Shown: positions 1 to 13,187 of the stretch, piece after piece
Position numbering within the stretch: position 1 is the first letter of the stretch
Layout of the letters: each line of letters starts with the position of its first letter
Origin: Drosophila pseudoobscura
Taxonomy: Eukaryota; Arthropoda; Insecta; Diptera; Drosophilidae
DNA: 64,000 nt
Assembly (NCBI RefSeq): GCF_009870125.1
Contig: NC_046683.1
Location: 39,881,869-39,945,868, forward strand
Direction of reading: 5' to 3'
The notes under the pieces: generated by a model
Database searches by the model: none
The model's input: the letters and a program-made list of their open reading frames with translations, nothing else
What the model was told of the DNA's origin: nothing
Made by a program: the position numbers and the translations under genes

Positions 1-1197
1 CTCTGCCGCTGCCCCAAAGCCTCAGAGCAAACAGTTCTCGCTGCCGCTTCTGCCGCCGCTGTCGGTGCTGTTTGTTTGCGAAATGAAGTGGTCATATCTG
101 TGCCCCTGCAGACCCTTGTGGCCATCCCAGAGCCAGAGCCAGAGCCAGATCCAGAGCAAAAGCAACGACCGAGCATTAATGATAATTTCAAAATGACATA
201 AACGCCACCTACCAGAGCGGCGCAGAGTCCTCCATCGGCATAGAGATGGGACTCACGCCGTCACTCACGATAGATTCACTCACGCCAGAGGTAGAACCCT
301 AGGAGTGCGTACGATAGACAGAAAGCTCATGCCTCTAAGCTATTGGGCATCATTCAAGGCGAAGGGAATAAGGAAAGACCTTGATTCTGGCATTCAGTGA
401 ACAAAAAAATGATTAAAAATGCGATTATTGATATAAGCAATATTCTGATGATTATGGTTTATATCCATCCATCCATCGATGGATTGGTAACACCTTTTAT
501 ATTGTATTTTCTTCCCTGTAGAAATCATCTTTATTTGGATAATTATTTCGCTCAAAACAAGGCTTTCCAATCAAAATTTGGCTTTCCAGGCAGCCTCCTC
601 CTTCATTTGGGAATATCCTAATTCCTGGCCCTTTTCACAGAAGTAAATACTATAATTTAGGGGTAGGGACTTGGGGTCCTGTTGGCGGCAAGGAGCAATG
701 CATTCTCTTTGCTGTAAAAATGCTACTCCAGTAAGGAGAGTGAACGGAATATAGGTGGCTCTCACTGACGATATTCCTTTATTTCTTAAGAAAATTCCGC
801 CCTACACATGTTCATGGCTGAGGCTGATCCTTTGGGAGTCACGACTGCTACTCCTGCTGCTGCTGCTGCTGGTTCCTGGGGGCCATCTCTAGGCATCCAA
901 CAGCCGACATCACGACATCCAACGACAGTCGACTCTGGCATTGTAATCAATGAAGTGGCGGGCCGCAGTCCACGGGGGCAATCCGTGCGATAAATGAAAT
1001 AAATGAATGGCCGTTTCCACCGCTCTCGCTCTGTCGCTCCGTCCCTCTGTCCGTCTCTCTCACTATCTCTCCATCTCCTTCCCTCTCTGTCGTGTTTGCA
1101 TTTTAATGCCTTAATGAAAAATGCATTTTTAATTATTTTTTGTTCATTTACAGGCAATCTTTTTTTTTGCTGCTTCTGTCGCTGTAGCTGTGGCTGT

Positions 1198-1234
1198 CGT
1201 TCGTTCATTCGTTCATTCGTTCATTCGTTCGTTG
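1198..1234. repeat. (GTTCATTC)n microsatellite
   Basis: About four imperfect copies of an 8-base unit GTTCATTC, flanked by GTTC variants. Confidence 0.85.
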
Positions 1235-2130
1235 GCTTATGCGGCGTATGCGTAATTTATCGTGTGCCTCCCTCCCCATCCGCACCCACGAAAGCCCACA
1301 AGCAACTCTCGCACCTGTTTTTCTCTCTCTCTCCTTTGTTGCACTTTGTGGCACTTGCAACCACCGTTAGCGGCGAAGGCGTCTCGGGTTTCCCTTGCAA
1401 CACAAGGAACAAGTTCCAAGGGTTTCCCAAGTGTCGAAGATCCACTGCTCTCACGAGGCAGTAAAACTACATAGAACGAAGCGTTTTTCTCTAGGCACAA
1501 TGTTCCGAAAAAACGCCTTTATCGAGGCATCCGTCTCTGATGCCCTTTGGCAAGGCTAAGCAACGTTTTTGTCGAGGCACAACTTTTGAAATAATGATAT
1601 TTCCAGCGAAAAGATACAACGAAACGCCATGATTTTCCGCCCATCAGTGGGCGTGCTCCTCCACGAAGAGAACCCTCTCGAAGCGCTGGCAAGTGCGCAC
1701 ATTCCCCTCCAGAGGTAAGGGTATAAAGAACGGTACCTTTCGACGAGGACAAATATCGTATTTCATCATTTGTTTAAGCCAAGCCATTGATTCGCTCAGG
1801 TTGCAGCCGACAGAGGGAGACGAAAGCCAGCGCTGAAGAGGAGCAGAGGCGGAGGAGCTGCCATTCATTAGGATCGCATGTCATTAATTAGACACCCCTC
1901 CACGCCGCGACGCCACACACAGGTTGCACCTCCGTCTGGGGCGCCAACGGGCGACAGCGAGTGCAGCGGAAGCAAATGTGACGGAGCTGTCATCGGGTTT
2001 CAAACCAATTTGTTTAACTCACTTAAGCACAGAGAAAAGGAGCAGTGGGTGGGGCATGTGGCATCGCAAAAGAACCTTAGCAACATGCAACCGAATGACT
2101 GATTCGATATGGGAATCCCATGCGTGGGAA

Positions 2131-2166
2131 CAGAACGGAACCGAACGGAACGGAACGGAACTGAAC
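2131..2166. repeat. (CGGAA)n-like simple repeat
   Basis: Imperfect copies of GAACGGAAC/CGGAACGGAA in tandem. It produces a meaningless repeated peptide in the open frame that crosses it. Confidence 0.75.
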
Positions 2167-2817
2167 AGTAGCACAAAAGAGTGTGTCATGCAATCACATT
2201 TCCAGCGAATATTCTAGCCATTTTGTGTGTATCTTTGAGATACTTTTAAGCACACATTGAATTGGAAATGAAAAGTCCTTTCAATTAGAGTCTTAGGTGG
2301 GGGCGGAAACCAGTCCGGAAGTCCTGATCTTGGAATCCTTTAATCCTGGCTGCATTCGAAGATAATTCCTCGAAGAAAACGTTGCTACTTTGGACATTGC
2401 CCGATACAGATACGAGGGACTTTATCTTAAGATTTCATGATTTATTGCAGGAGAAATGAATCCTCGAGGGAAATGCAAAGGTTTCAGAGGCATCTTGTAG
2501 GGGATATTTGGATAGCCAAGCATTTCACCTGCTTGTGCCTCAAAGAAAACGTTGAATTGTATCTTTGGCTCGTGTCTTGTATGCTTTTCGGATAGGTATA
2601 TGCAAATATGACGTTATTTTTCACAGCCAAACGCAAAGCAGATTGATTGTATCTTTTGGGGCTCGGTTTACTTTAGCGGTTCCTTATCATAGGATTTTAT
2701 TCCTGAATAAACCATCAATCGAAGATAAGCCTCTACATATCCTGGAATTGAGCCATAAATCGCATGTAATCCACAGTCGACATCCAAGTCCATCCAAAGT
2801 GCCATCGTTTGACGGGC

Positions 2818-2819
<2 letters not shown>

Positions 2820-2852
<33 letters not shown>
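2820..2852. repeat. 33-base G homopolymer
   Basis: An uninterrupted run of G, the longest mononucleotide tract in the window. It generates the polyglycine and polyproline open frames seen on both strands, so those were not called as genes. Its true length is likely uncertain in any assembly. Confidence 0.95.
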
Positions 2853-2855
<3 letters not shown>

Positions 2856-3260
2856 TCCACATCAATTTCCACGTACATTTTTCTACAGTTTCGTGACGGA
2901 AACGCACTCGTCTCTGCCCCGCTCGCTCGCTGTGTCGCCTCTTTTGTTGCAACAATTGCAACATGATTGCCGCTTTGAAAATTTACATCTAATGCCGCAG
3001 ATTTTCATCGTGTCAATAAAACATATCAAAATGAAAAGATGGAGTGGAGTGGCGGAGTGGCATGGTCTTACCTCCATTCATGTTGCAACATCGCTGTGGC
3101 AAAGTCAGGTCTTTTTTTCTCTTTCTCCTTCGCTCTCCCGCTATTTGTATCTCTGTCTCTGTTTCTCTGTATTTCCACGAATCAAGGGGCCAAAGAAAAT
3201 GTAAATGTAAATGAAAATGAAAGTTTCAATTACAAATTGGTCGAATGTCTGTGACTGTGT

Positions 3261-3337
3261 GACAGAGAGACGACAGAGACGACAGAGACGACAGAGACGA
3301 CAGAGACGACAGAGACGACATAGACGCCAGAGACGAC
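3261..3337. repeat. 9-base minisatellite (GACAGAGAC)n
   Basis: About eight tandem copies of a 9-base unit (AGAGACGAC phase) with small variants at the 3' end. Because the unit is a multiple of three it keeps several frames open on both strands, which explains the repetitive VVS/RLC peptides. No coding evidence beyond that. Confidence 0.9.
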
Positions 3338-3589
3338 TCTGGTGCTGCGGAGTCGACGACGCGTGCAAAATTGTCTGATTTTCGGAGGGGAACAAAGTGA
3401 AAAGAAAGAGAGACATTTAATTACTGGTTTTTCCGCTTCAATAAACGGCAAGACGCGACGCTACGCGGCGCGACATGATTTTGAAGGTGAATGACGCCAA
3501 CGACGCGACGTTGCTACAACTTTCGGTTGAAGTCGAGAGTTGAAGCTCCAGATATTGAAGTAATTAGGAAGCGACGCGCCACAGCAGCG

Positions 3590-3617
3590 GCAGTGACAGT
3601 GACAGTGACAGTGACAG
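3590..3617. repeat. (CAGTGA)n hexanucleotide repeat
   Basis: Roughly four copies of CAGTGA in tandem. Confidence 0.85.
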
Positions 3618-3871
3618 CAGCGAAGAGTGTGGTCCCATGCCCCTCCAATGTCAAGTTCAGTCTCCCCCGAAAAGAACGAGACTTTGGACTTGGTTTTGGC
3701 TGTCATTTCAAGTATATTTCGCAGATCTATCTATCTATCTTCATCCGGCGTAATACTCCAACTACAGATACGAATGCTCGTACCTTCGATTCAAGCAGCA
3801 GCAATTAGCTCGCAAACAAAGGCCGGTCGTTTTGCTCGAGTCATTGTGGGAATCAATCGCTAGAGACCCCT

Positions 3872-3901
3872 TAGCCCCATAGCCCCATAGCCCCATAGCC
3901 T
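3872..3901. repeat. (AGCCCCAT)n repeat
   Basis: Three to four perfect copies of an 8-base unit. Confidence 0.85.
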
Positions 3902-4130
3902 CAGGCTCTCAAGGCCACGCTCCGCAGTCGTCTGAATTGTTGGCCAAATTAGAAGTACGAAAAGCATTAAAGTTACGCTAAAATAAACCTAAAACGTAAG
4001 CTACTTAGACAGACAGACATTCTGTTGACATTTTGCGAGGGACAGAGGCCACCGCGAGCATTGAGGCATGACAGCAAGGCATGCGATCCCCTGCTTACCC
4101 CTTTTTTTGTTTCTTCGGGTCTATCTTCGA

Positions 4131-4152
4131 TTCTATCTATCTATCTATCTAT
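4131..4152. repeat. (CTAT)n tetranucleotide repeat
   Basis: About five copies of CTAT in tandem; a similar shorter tract occurs near 3727. Confidence 0.85.
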
Positions 4153-5499
4153 CGACAAACCCCTTGTTAATGACAACTGCAAATGTCTGTTTCTGTGCTC
4201 GCAGCTCCCTCGCTCTTTGTATCGTATGCTCCTTCAATATTTGCCTCTGAACGAGACACTAAAGTGAATTATTAGTTGTGCAAATAATTGTACAGCTTGC
4301 TTTCATCACAAAAGACACAAGGAAGAATGAGAGGCAGCCGGCGATGCAGGGATGTAGCGATGTAACGATGGGGCGACGTCAGGCAACTTGTGGCAATATT
4401 TGGTCAATGTTATGGCTCTGGCCCAAGGGGCCAAGGAGCCAATAACCAAGAGATTGGGTATGAACGGGGGGTCCAGACGCTGCGAAGAAACAGTGACTTC
4501 AAATGGAATGAAATAGTTCTCTTGAAGGGGAATATGGTGTCCTCGATTCTCCATTCATTCTTCCATCCACTTTTAATTCATATTTTCATAATGGTGACCC
4601 CGATATTATACCCTTGGATTACTTTTCCATACAACAGTAGCCCCGGTCCCCGATCTCCGATTATCTATTGCTGAAAGAGTCTCGTTTCGGTGACCACGAT
4701 CACGGCTGCGTCGTGTGGTGACCCCAAACCTTCCTGTGGAAGGTAAATGGTGACCCCGAACATTGCTTCTTCGTTTGATTGTCTTCTTCTTGAATTCACT
4801 CAATCAGCAAGAAATAAGACAGCTCCTTGCTGTGGCAGACAGACTCCTTGCTGTGACTTATATTTGATCCTTTGCACAAGCCCAAATCAGACTCTTCTCC
4901 CTTTTAAAGTGTCATCTCCTCTCGCCGCACGTGACGAGAGGCTTCCCAAAGAGGAGGGGCGTTGTCATTTGCTTGTTAAATGGTGAAAATACAATAATTC
5001 CCCTTCCGTTGCTTTCACAATGAGGCAAAAGATGAGGCCCCCACAGCGCTGACGATGACGATGACGATGGCAATGATGATGAGGTTGTGCCGCACATTCC
5101 ATGGCCGCTGGTCAACTGCCGTGTGGCATGTGCCATCGTTTCCAGCAATACCCCCCGCCCTCCCCAATGGTATTCCCATTGATGTCTCTGCTGTTCTGTG
5201 CTGCCGATGACGTTGCAGCCAGTCAGCATGAGATACATTTTTTCGTAGACAGTGTAGGATGCGGCATCTATTTGCATTTTACTGCCCCTCCTCCAGCACT
5301 CCTGCTCCTGCACTCAGCGGGCGGCCCGTTTTATAGACATTCATTTCGGTTTAAAAAGGTAAAGGCTTTGGCTTTGGGTGGGGACCCAATCCAGCCCCCC
5401 ATCAGCATCACTCGCCATTCTATAGGGTATCTCCTACGTATATATGCCGCTGAGCAGGAAAGCAATTTAGTTCTGTTTGCCTGATGTGAGGCCTCTGCT

Positions 5500-5526
5500 C
5501 TCCCTCTCTCTCTCTCTCTCTCTCTC
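5500..5526. repeat. (CT)n dinucleotide repeat
   Basis: Thirteen CT units. On the minus strand it reads GAGAG, the core of GAGA-factor sites, but no gene start is visible nearby. Confidence 0.9.
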
Positions 5527-6100
5527 GGTAGTAAATGCATTTCACACTCCATTTTCGCACTCACCATTTAAATTGTGGACATTGAAAGGGCGGCGGCGGC
5601 GGCCTGGTTGCCTGCTGCAACGTTTTAGCTTCTGTTTTAAGTCCTGCAAAATATACAGATAAGGAATTCCAATGGTTAGCAATGCGATTGATAGATGATG
5701 GATAAATTATACAGATACAGATGGTTGCCATTTCAATAGATATGTATGTAGATGGAAAGCTTATGTCGTGATACGGATAAACTTCTATATCTCGGACCAT
5801 CGAAGGAACGTCTGATTCATTACACCCAATAATTGGAGGCCGTCTGTCGGTCCGTCCGTCGTGTTTGTCGCCTATAAGTGCTCATAATAAGCTCACATAT
5901 GTATCGACCGAGTACCGCGCATAATGGTAGAGCCGCGGCCCTTGCCGAGGTTCACAACGTTGCAACTCTTTCCATTGGGATTTTAGTATTCTTGGTAAAC
6001 TATTGTTCAAATATATTATACAAAATGTAAACATAACAAGGTATGTTTTTATAATATATTTGTGTGTATCCATGAAAGGTCTGCATACCGATTTTGATCA

Positions 6101-6304
6101 TTGGGTCGTCGAACGAATAAAGCAAGAAACATACGCAATAGTAGAGCAGAAAGAACAGACGAACGCATCCAACAGGGTAACGAAAATGTGCGTGTGAGCA
6201 TGTCACAATTCCGTGAATCGCAGGCACAAGAGGCACGAGGTAGACGCATTCAGCAGCGACAATGTCGAGCATTTACATCCGCTTTGCTACGAACTACTGA
6301 ATAC
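6101..6304 (+). pseudogene. Possible Helitron-like ORF fragment, R/Q/E-rich (weak)
   Basis: An open frame starting at a TTG and running about 68 codons to TAA at 6317 has an Arg/Gln/Glu-rich composition (for example RESQAQEARGRRIQQRQC). It resembles the charged R/E/Q-rich N-terminal region of insect Helitron/Helentron Rep proteins. No Rep or helicase motif is present, there is no start codon in good context, and adjacent DNA is AT-rich. It could be a degraded transposon remnant or chance. Similarity is by impression only. Confidence 0.2.
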
Positions 6305-6319
6305 CCCGCTCATCCGTAA

Positions 6320-9300
6320 GTGCTGATTGGTGCTGTGGACAAATAGCGTCCCCATTGTCAAGCCCTCAAATTCGAAGATGACTCAGATCAGGAAAAGTGC
6401 CACCACCTGAAAATGAGACTCCCAGAATCATTGAATCATCAACACGGATACAGATTCGAACCTGTTCCTGAAGTCCACATTTATTACATATACATATGTA
6501 TAACATACACATGAAATATATCGTTGTGTTTTGGTAACTAATTTCCCGTTCCATATTCCTGTGTCTAAATGTATTTACATATCTATTAGGTGTCTCCCTG
6601 AAGGCACAAAAATAAAACAAATGCATTCTCTGCAAATTAGTCAGAGTCAGAGTTCGAATGAATTTCAGTGAATCCCGTGTGGGGGACTTTGATTGATTGT
6701 ACTCCACTTTTGATTGCATTCTTGAAGATCTTGAAAGTCTTTCTATCGTTATCAATCACTCAGTACCTCAATAGACAATGTATATTAATTAATCAACCTC
6801 TACAGCTACTGATAGATCTATCTTTAGAATCACTTGTCTATCTTAGTATCCCTCTATCTTTACAAGTACATCCGCGTGAGTGTCTCCTATCTCTTTTTAG
6901 ATACTTATCTGCCCACCTGTCTATCGATGTATCTTAAGATGTAATTAATAGTATCTATATATTTTTATAGATACCTATCTTTCATAGATATCTTCCGATC
7001 ACTTCCTGTCAGCAAAATCTTCTCACTTGAGAAACATTTCCCCATCTTTCCGATGACCTTCCTTCTCTTACTCTTCTGTCTCCTCGTCTGCCACCATCTC
7101 TTTCTTCCCTCACCGTTTTGCCAACACGTCGTACCGACTGTCACGCCTCTTTATGGCCGAAACACAGGTGTCGCAGGCGTAAGAGGAAGTATGGGGTCTT
7201 TCTCTTTCTATGTCGATTTCTGTTCGACAAAAAAAAACTCATTATTTAAAATATTTTCATTGGGATTTTTGTTCAGTGAGTGGTTCATGACCCAGAAACG
7301 AAGGCCGATCTCCTCCCCCGCTACGTGAACTGCCACTCCTCCTCCGCACTCCTGCAACAATGTAGAAGTATCTTTTGGGTCTCGGGTTCCCAATCTTTCA
7401 TGAGGAGTGAAGTGGAGTGTATCTTGTCGACTGTTTTCAGTGTCGTGGAAACGTGAAATACGCGAAGTACGTGCGGTCATCTGTCATGATTCTCTCGCTC
7501 TCTTCTTGGCCTACAAACCGCAGAGAAGTGCCAGAAGGGAGAGCGGCAGAAGGGAGTGGGACGTGGGAAGTGGAGAGTGGCGAGTGGAGAGTGGCGAAGG
7601 GCAGAAGGGCCAAGAGGATGGTCCATTCATTGTCTATGTGCGTGCGCTTTGCCTTAAATGTCAATTATTTCACGCTTATTAGATTTTTGATGGCCTTCAT
7701 CATGCGACAACGACACAGACGATGGCTGATGCGATGATGATGATGGGCCAGCAATGGCCATGTCGAGAAAGCAGACAGCACGAAAAAGGAGAGTCGCAAC
7801 GCAGATACACAGATACATATATGTACACTCCATATACAGGCGGAAGTACTGCTTCTTTTTTTGTATTTTACGGCCTTTTAATGCGATCTTTACGCGAGTG
7901 TGTGACAAAGATCTAGCATCTGGCCAAAAGCAGACACAATCCGTCAGATGCGTACCGTCTAGACGGCCAGTGACAGAAGAGACAATGTCTGAATAGCAGA
8001 CTCGATATCGTGGCAGACCAGACCACACCAGACCATGGTAGGGGATCAAGTGGGTCAGTCGGTGACGATTGGTCTCTCTCTCCCCTCTCCCCTCTCCCCT
8101 CGCACTCTTCTTTTCTCCGATGTGAGAGATCTTTGAGATCAAGATCACTCTGCAAGACACTTCTCTTTTTTGGAGTAGGGTGTGGCGTCTCTTCAGGGGA
8201 TCAAATCAGTTCAAGATCCCATTCAAATCACGATCGAATCTCTCTCTGATCCAATCGTCATCTCCATTCCGAGATCCCCTTCTGGATCATCATTCTGTTA
8301 CTCTTTTTTGTCTTCAAAAAGAGGAAAGCAGAGAGGCGATCAAATATTAAAATCAGGTCAAGATCATTTATTCGAAAAACGAAACCTAAATGCGTGGGAA
8401 TCTCTCTTTGTCGCTGCGTTCTCACGCATGAAATGATCGAGAGAATACGAATTTCCACAAGAAAGAGACATTCGAAAAGAGGTTCTTGGATATAGAATGT
8501 TGGGCAGCACTTTCTCTCACCATCTACGAGGAGAATCAAAGAGGAAACCATCTGTCAGTAGAAAATATATCCAAGTGGAACCAGGAGAAGGTGCGTCCAG
8601 ACGGCATCCCATCCTTGAAAATCATTCTTTATTTGGAAAATATTTCGAATAATTTTCGTCTCGTTTCTCTCTTGCGTTCGATGCTTCCGCTTTCGAACTT
8701 TAACCAGTTTCCAAACATTTACCGAGCAGATAAAATAAAGAGATTTTCAACAATAAACTAAATTGAGGAGAGGTCGCTCTCTCCCCGCTCTCGTTGGACT
8801 CCTCTATCTATCTCTGGAAGGGTAAAGGGGCAAACGGCAGGGGGCAAGGGGCAAGGGGAGACACGTTATAACGTTGTTCCTCGCCAACGTAACGACATTT
8901 TGTACGACCCCATTTTCCCCGAAAGTCGTAATAATTTCATGAAAAACGCAGCGAAGCCAACAGCGAGAGCTGCACTTTTTTTTTGGGCGAAGAGATGATG
9001 GAAGTGAGGGGAAAAGCGGTGTAGGAAAAGCGATGGCTCGGTGGGTGGGGGGCCCTGGTAATGTGCCAGTAAAAGGTATTTTAACGCTGGAATTCCTCCT
9101 ATCCCTGCCTCCCCACTGCTCCTCCGCTGCCCCTCTGCTGCTGCAGAATGATTCGAAGGGGAAGGAAGAGCAGGAAAATGAGTCGAAGGAGGGGCAAGGA
9201 GTTTTCCTCTTTGTCATGAAAAATAACTTCGCTTCGTTGAAATGACAGTCACGATTCTGTTGCTTTTTTTTCTCGCTCGCTCTTTTTTTCGGTGAAACTT

Positions 9301-9675
9301 TTGCGTTGTCTGCGTTTTTTTTTTCGTTTCGTTTCGTTCCTTTATGATTTCCATTCTTCATGCTAGATTTCCTTCGTGTTGTGTTGGACAGTGTAACAGA
9401 CTTGTTCGCGGACGGGGAGAAGGGCTGCCGGGACGGGGGACCGGGGACGGGGGATGCTGACTAAATGAAAGATGATGAATTTATTAAATTCCCCTGTCCG
9501 CCCCATGGGACGGGTGCCGCGGGATGGGAGAGCGGGTGCCCGCTCAGCATACAGCAGTGTCTAAGCAACGGAGAGGGAGAAAATGGGGCACAATTGGTGG
9601 GACAAGGGGATGTCATTCGACGAGCAACAATTTGGAGGAAACGGGATATATTGAGGCAGGGTCCTACTCTTTCAT
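6320..9675. other. Non-coding stretch
   Basis: No supported gene. 6680-7000 contains many short TATCT-type simple motifs. 7540-7610 has GAGTGG-rich near-repeats. 8110-8370 is enriched in GATC and GATCAA phrases. Longer open frames on the minus strand (7654-8160 and 8804-9361) have low-complexity, non-protein-like translations and were rejected. Confidence 0.55.
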
Positions 9676-9993
9676 GTCGCCATTGGGAACGAAATGGGAA
9701 TGGAACACACGGTAAATTTTTTGTAAATTAAAGAAGGAATCCACCGTTACATGTTCTATGTTCCACTTCCGTTTCATTCTTAGTTGGTTCCAATGCCACG
9801 TTGTTCTCTTTTAGCTAAAGAAACGCAATGGGAATGATTTACTTTTGGTCGCCATTTGGTATGAAATGGGAATGAATTAAGGAAGGAATCCACCGTTACA
9901 CGTTCTATGTGCCGTTTCATTTTTAGTTGGTTCCAATGCCACCTTGCTCTCTTTCAGATTAAATAATGCAATGGGAATGAATTATATTTTTGG
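9676..9993. repeat. Diverged tandem duplication (about 150-170 bp unit)
   Basis: Two direct copies lie head to tail: about 9676-9847 and 9848-9993. Shared landmarks in the same order are GTCGCCATT, GAAATGGGAATG, GGAATCCACCGTTACA, TAGTTGGTTCCAATGCCAC and GCAATGGGAATGA. The copies differ by substitutions and small indels, so the duplication is not recent. Neither copy carries a continuous conserved reading frame, so I read it as non-coding. Confidence 0.8.
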
Positions 9994-10320
9994 CTTCTCT
10001 TTCATTATCTGTGTGTATTTTTCTTCATTTCATTCCATTCACTTCAAGGAACCATTACCGTTTATTTCATTCCCAGTATTCGCTTTCATTGCTTGGTATT
10101 CTTTCGCATTCATTCCATGCGTTCCGTACTCATTTCACTCCCATGTGGTCCCCATTCCCCATTTATTCTCCATCCTGTTCCATTGCAATTAATTGCTTGT
10201 TCATCTTCATTTCATTTCACTCTCATTTTTGTTCTCTTTACGGACATTTTCCTACTCTATTATCCATTGCTTCCTATCCCTATTCCCATTCTCATGCTCG
10301 TGAGAGTGACTATTCCTCTC
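9994..10320. repeat. CATTCC/CATTTC-rich cryptically simple DNA
   Basis: This stretch directly follows the tandem duplication and is dominated by scattered CATTCC, CATTTC and ATTCATT phrases without a fixed period. It keeps + strand frames open (F/H/S-rich peptides) but shows no protein-like composition. CATTCC is also the core of TEAD/Scalloped (MCAT) binding sites. A regulatory role is inference only. Confidence 0.4.
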
Positions 10321-13151
10321 TCTCAAGAAATACGACTTCAAGATTGACAAACTTTGTTCCAAAAGTATTCCACCATCCCCTCGCCCAATTCCATAATTCC
10401 AGGAAGAAAGAAAACCAGAAAAAACTTTCGCTGTCGTCTCTTTCGTGTGTCTTTCCACACGATGCCCCCACAAATTCTTTTCCATAAACTTTTCCGAGAG
10501 GCACAAAATTACAGGTGGTGGTGGCGCCTCCATCCTCCATCCTTTTTTTGGGGCATGCAACCTCTTGGTAAACTTCGGCTGCTAATAAAGAATGTAAATG
10601 GAGCAAATTGCTCGGCCGAAAGGTGAAATTTCATAAATTTCATGAAAGAGAAACACACGATGAAGGCCCAAGGAAACAGCGGAAAGGCCCAGCAGCAGCA
10701 TCCGAGCATCCAGCATCTCTTGCTTAACTTTGGTCAAACAATCGTAAAAATTGCGCTGTGTCATTAATCTGAAGACCTACTATGGGTGTGTCCCATTCCG
10801 CTCGTTCCGCCGGCTGTTTTCTCTCTCCCTCCCTGTTTCCCTGTAATCTGTGTGTGCCACAGGGTCGAAAGAAGTTTCCATCTCCCCCACAAATCCCAAT
10901 TGTTGGATGTTATAAAAGCGTTTAGTCTTAATTGTTTGGCGCTGCTTCTTTTTCTTTTCCTTTGGTTCGGCTTCTGGTTTTATTTTGTTCAGCAACAGCT
11001 TGAATACTCTTTTCTAAAACTAGACGGTACTCCTCACGTGATTAGTGTGATTCTTTGTTTCATTCGACATTCGAAGCATTTCGACTCATTCCAGTCAGCC
11101 CTATTTCATGGATCGCCTTTCCTTTCATTCCAAGAATGAAATGGAATTCCATTCCCCATGTTTCCCTTTAGGCCACATGCTATACTTCGATCGGTCGGTT
11201 ATGCAGCAGCTCTCCTCGGTCTGCGCTTGATAGGGGGAATTATTCTTCAGGGTATTCCTCGCTTCATATTGGGGGACTCTCTTTTCTTCTTTTGTATCCA
11301 AATGTTTCTTGGGAGCGTTAAAGGTTATTGCTTTTGTTCAAACGATTTGTTTCTCGCTGAAGTTTTCCTTGGTTTCGTAACCCCCCATTTGACGCTCTGT
11401 CATCGTAAAAATTCGAAAAATCAAAACCGAAACTGAGCGGCCGATGGCATCTTTGGGGGGAAAACGCTTTTTTAATGACCGAAATATTAAAACAAAAGGT
11501 GAGACCCATCGGAATACCTTTTCGGGTCGGAACCTTTTCTTTATGGTACCCCACCCCCCACCCCCCCGGGTCTTATGACACTTTTCTTAGCCGTAATGAA
11601 AAATTAAATTAATGAACGCACATTTGTGTGTCGTCTGGCCCTCATTTGGGGGCACTGCCACTCCTTCTCCTGCCGTTCGGGGGCCCCCAAATTAATTTGG
11701 CAATTGCAATAAAACTTTTTCAGCAACAGATTCTGGGCCATTATTCTACCTCTCGAGGATTGCCCGAGGACCATGTTCTGGTAATAACCAAAGCCATTAA
11801 ATAAATTAGTCAAATTCCTTTCGATATTTGGGGCGCCCCAACCCCTGCCCCAACCCCTGCCCCAACCCTAGCCCCTGCCAAAGGCTTCTGCTCAGGGAGT
11901 CCTTAAAGAGCGGGAGAGCGAGAACAGATTGAATGCCACATAAATTCCGAGATGATTCCGAGGCGGCGGCAGTCGAGGAACGTGCAATAATTGCACTTTG
12001 ACACGCGGCGGTGGCAGGGTTTCAGGGGTGGAAAACGGGAGACAATGCAACAGCCCCAACGAGGGTTCGAGACTGCAGTCTGCCGTCGTCCTGTGTGCTG
12101 TTCTTCCCTCCGAAGGACACACTAATAAATCCTTGTCACAATATCCTTTTGTTTTGGGCAATCTTTTTTCACTTGAGCGAGAGGAACAGCAGCAGGAGGC
12201 AGGCGGCAGGCGGCAGGAGCGAGCGGGCACCACCATCCTTTTGCTGAATTTACAGCGTGGCAATAATTCAAAACACATTCGTCCGCTGAATGACAGAGAC
12301 AGAGAGACAGAGAGACGGAGAGACGGACAGCGACAGCGATACAAAATGGAAGGGAGAGCTCTGCAATGATTAAGGTCCTGTCGGCACGCACAATGCCAGA
12401 TGCCGTACGATAGAATACCAGCCTCATTCCCCTTTTATTTCAATCATAATTACTTGTATCTAACGCGTATGAGCATCCCATTCCTCTCGTTCAAGGATGC
12501 TGCCATCAGGGAGATACAGAGGCAGAAAGAGAGAGTGCGGGACGCAAGCACAGCTCCCTGGATCACTTGGACGAGCTGCAGCTCCACTCACGTGGAACGA
12601 TGAACCCCGGGTATTCTAGGTTGAGTCCTGTTCTAGTGGACACGGAAGGGCGCTATGCATCACTTGGGCAACTCTTCCATGGAAACTGTAAGAAAAAACA
12701 GATCACTTATTCGCCGTCTCTTACCGTCTTCTCTTGCAGGAGATCGCCCCAAGATCACAGGCCCCGAGAGTCCCAGCCCCCGCTCTATCGTTCTCAGCGA
12801 GTAAAAGATAGCCGAGGATGATAGCCGGACAGAAGGAAACCATTCAAGGAATGCAATTGCTTGAATGAAAAACAGAAAAGAGAATCCCGTATCCCCAGAA
12901 AGGAGACCAACCCAAGTCAAAGAATGGGGGGCATGCTGCACGGGGAGAAGGGAAAGGTTTAACAATATAAAATGCCACATTTCAGAGTTGACTTCGACCT
13001 CGGGAGAGGGAGGCATGGTGCATGGTTGGGTGGGCATCTCTCTCGCACTCACTTTCTCCCAATATCTTTTGCTCTAGAGAAGGGCGCATACTTCTGGGAT
13101 ACTTGAACTTTTTGTGTGTGTTTGTGTTGCCTGCCTCGCCCATTCCTCGTG

Positions 13152-13187
13152 GCCTCCATGCCTCCATGCCTCCATGCCTCCATGCCA
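13152..13187. repeat. (GCCTCCAT)n repeat
   Basis: Four to five tandem copies of an 8-base unit. Every + frame reads as S/M/P/C-rich peptide, explaining the 174-codon open frame that crosses it. Confidence 0.9.

Larger units (their letters stand above)
1..6000. other. Non-coding, simple-repeat-rich stretch
   Basis: No convincing gene was found on either strand. Open frames here are short, overlap one another in several frames and follow repeat tracts. The stretch holds many microsatellites and minisatellites (separate entries), a 33-base G run, and ordinary AT/GC-mixed DNA. The intervals 1-1197, 1235-2130, 2167-2819, 3902-4130, 4153-5047 and 5527-6000 show nothing I can name. A weak repeated phrase resembling TTTTTnTCGAGGCACAA occurs near 1478, 1512 and 1561. 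Confidence 0.6.

Noticed and set aside
2668..2966. Polyglycine and polyproline proteins
   Set aside because: Generated only by the 33-base G homopolymer.
3265..3416. Minus-strand frames with RLC and VVS repeats
   Set aside because: They are direct products of the 9-base minisatellite, and several frames on both strands are open at once.
7654..8160. 168-codon minus-strand frame
   Set aside because: Low-complexity, no domains, many overlapping frames; not protein-like.
8804..9361. 185-codon minus-strand frame
   Set aside because: K/R/S-rich low-complexity translation of purine/pyrimidine tracts, no support.
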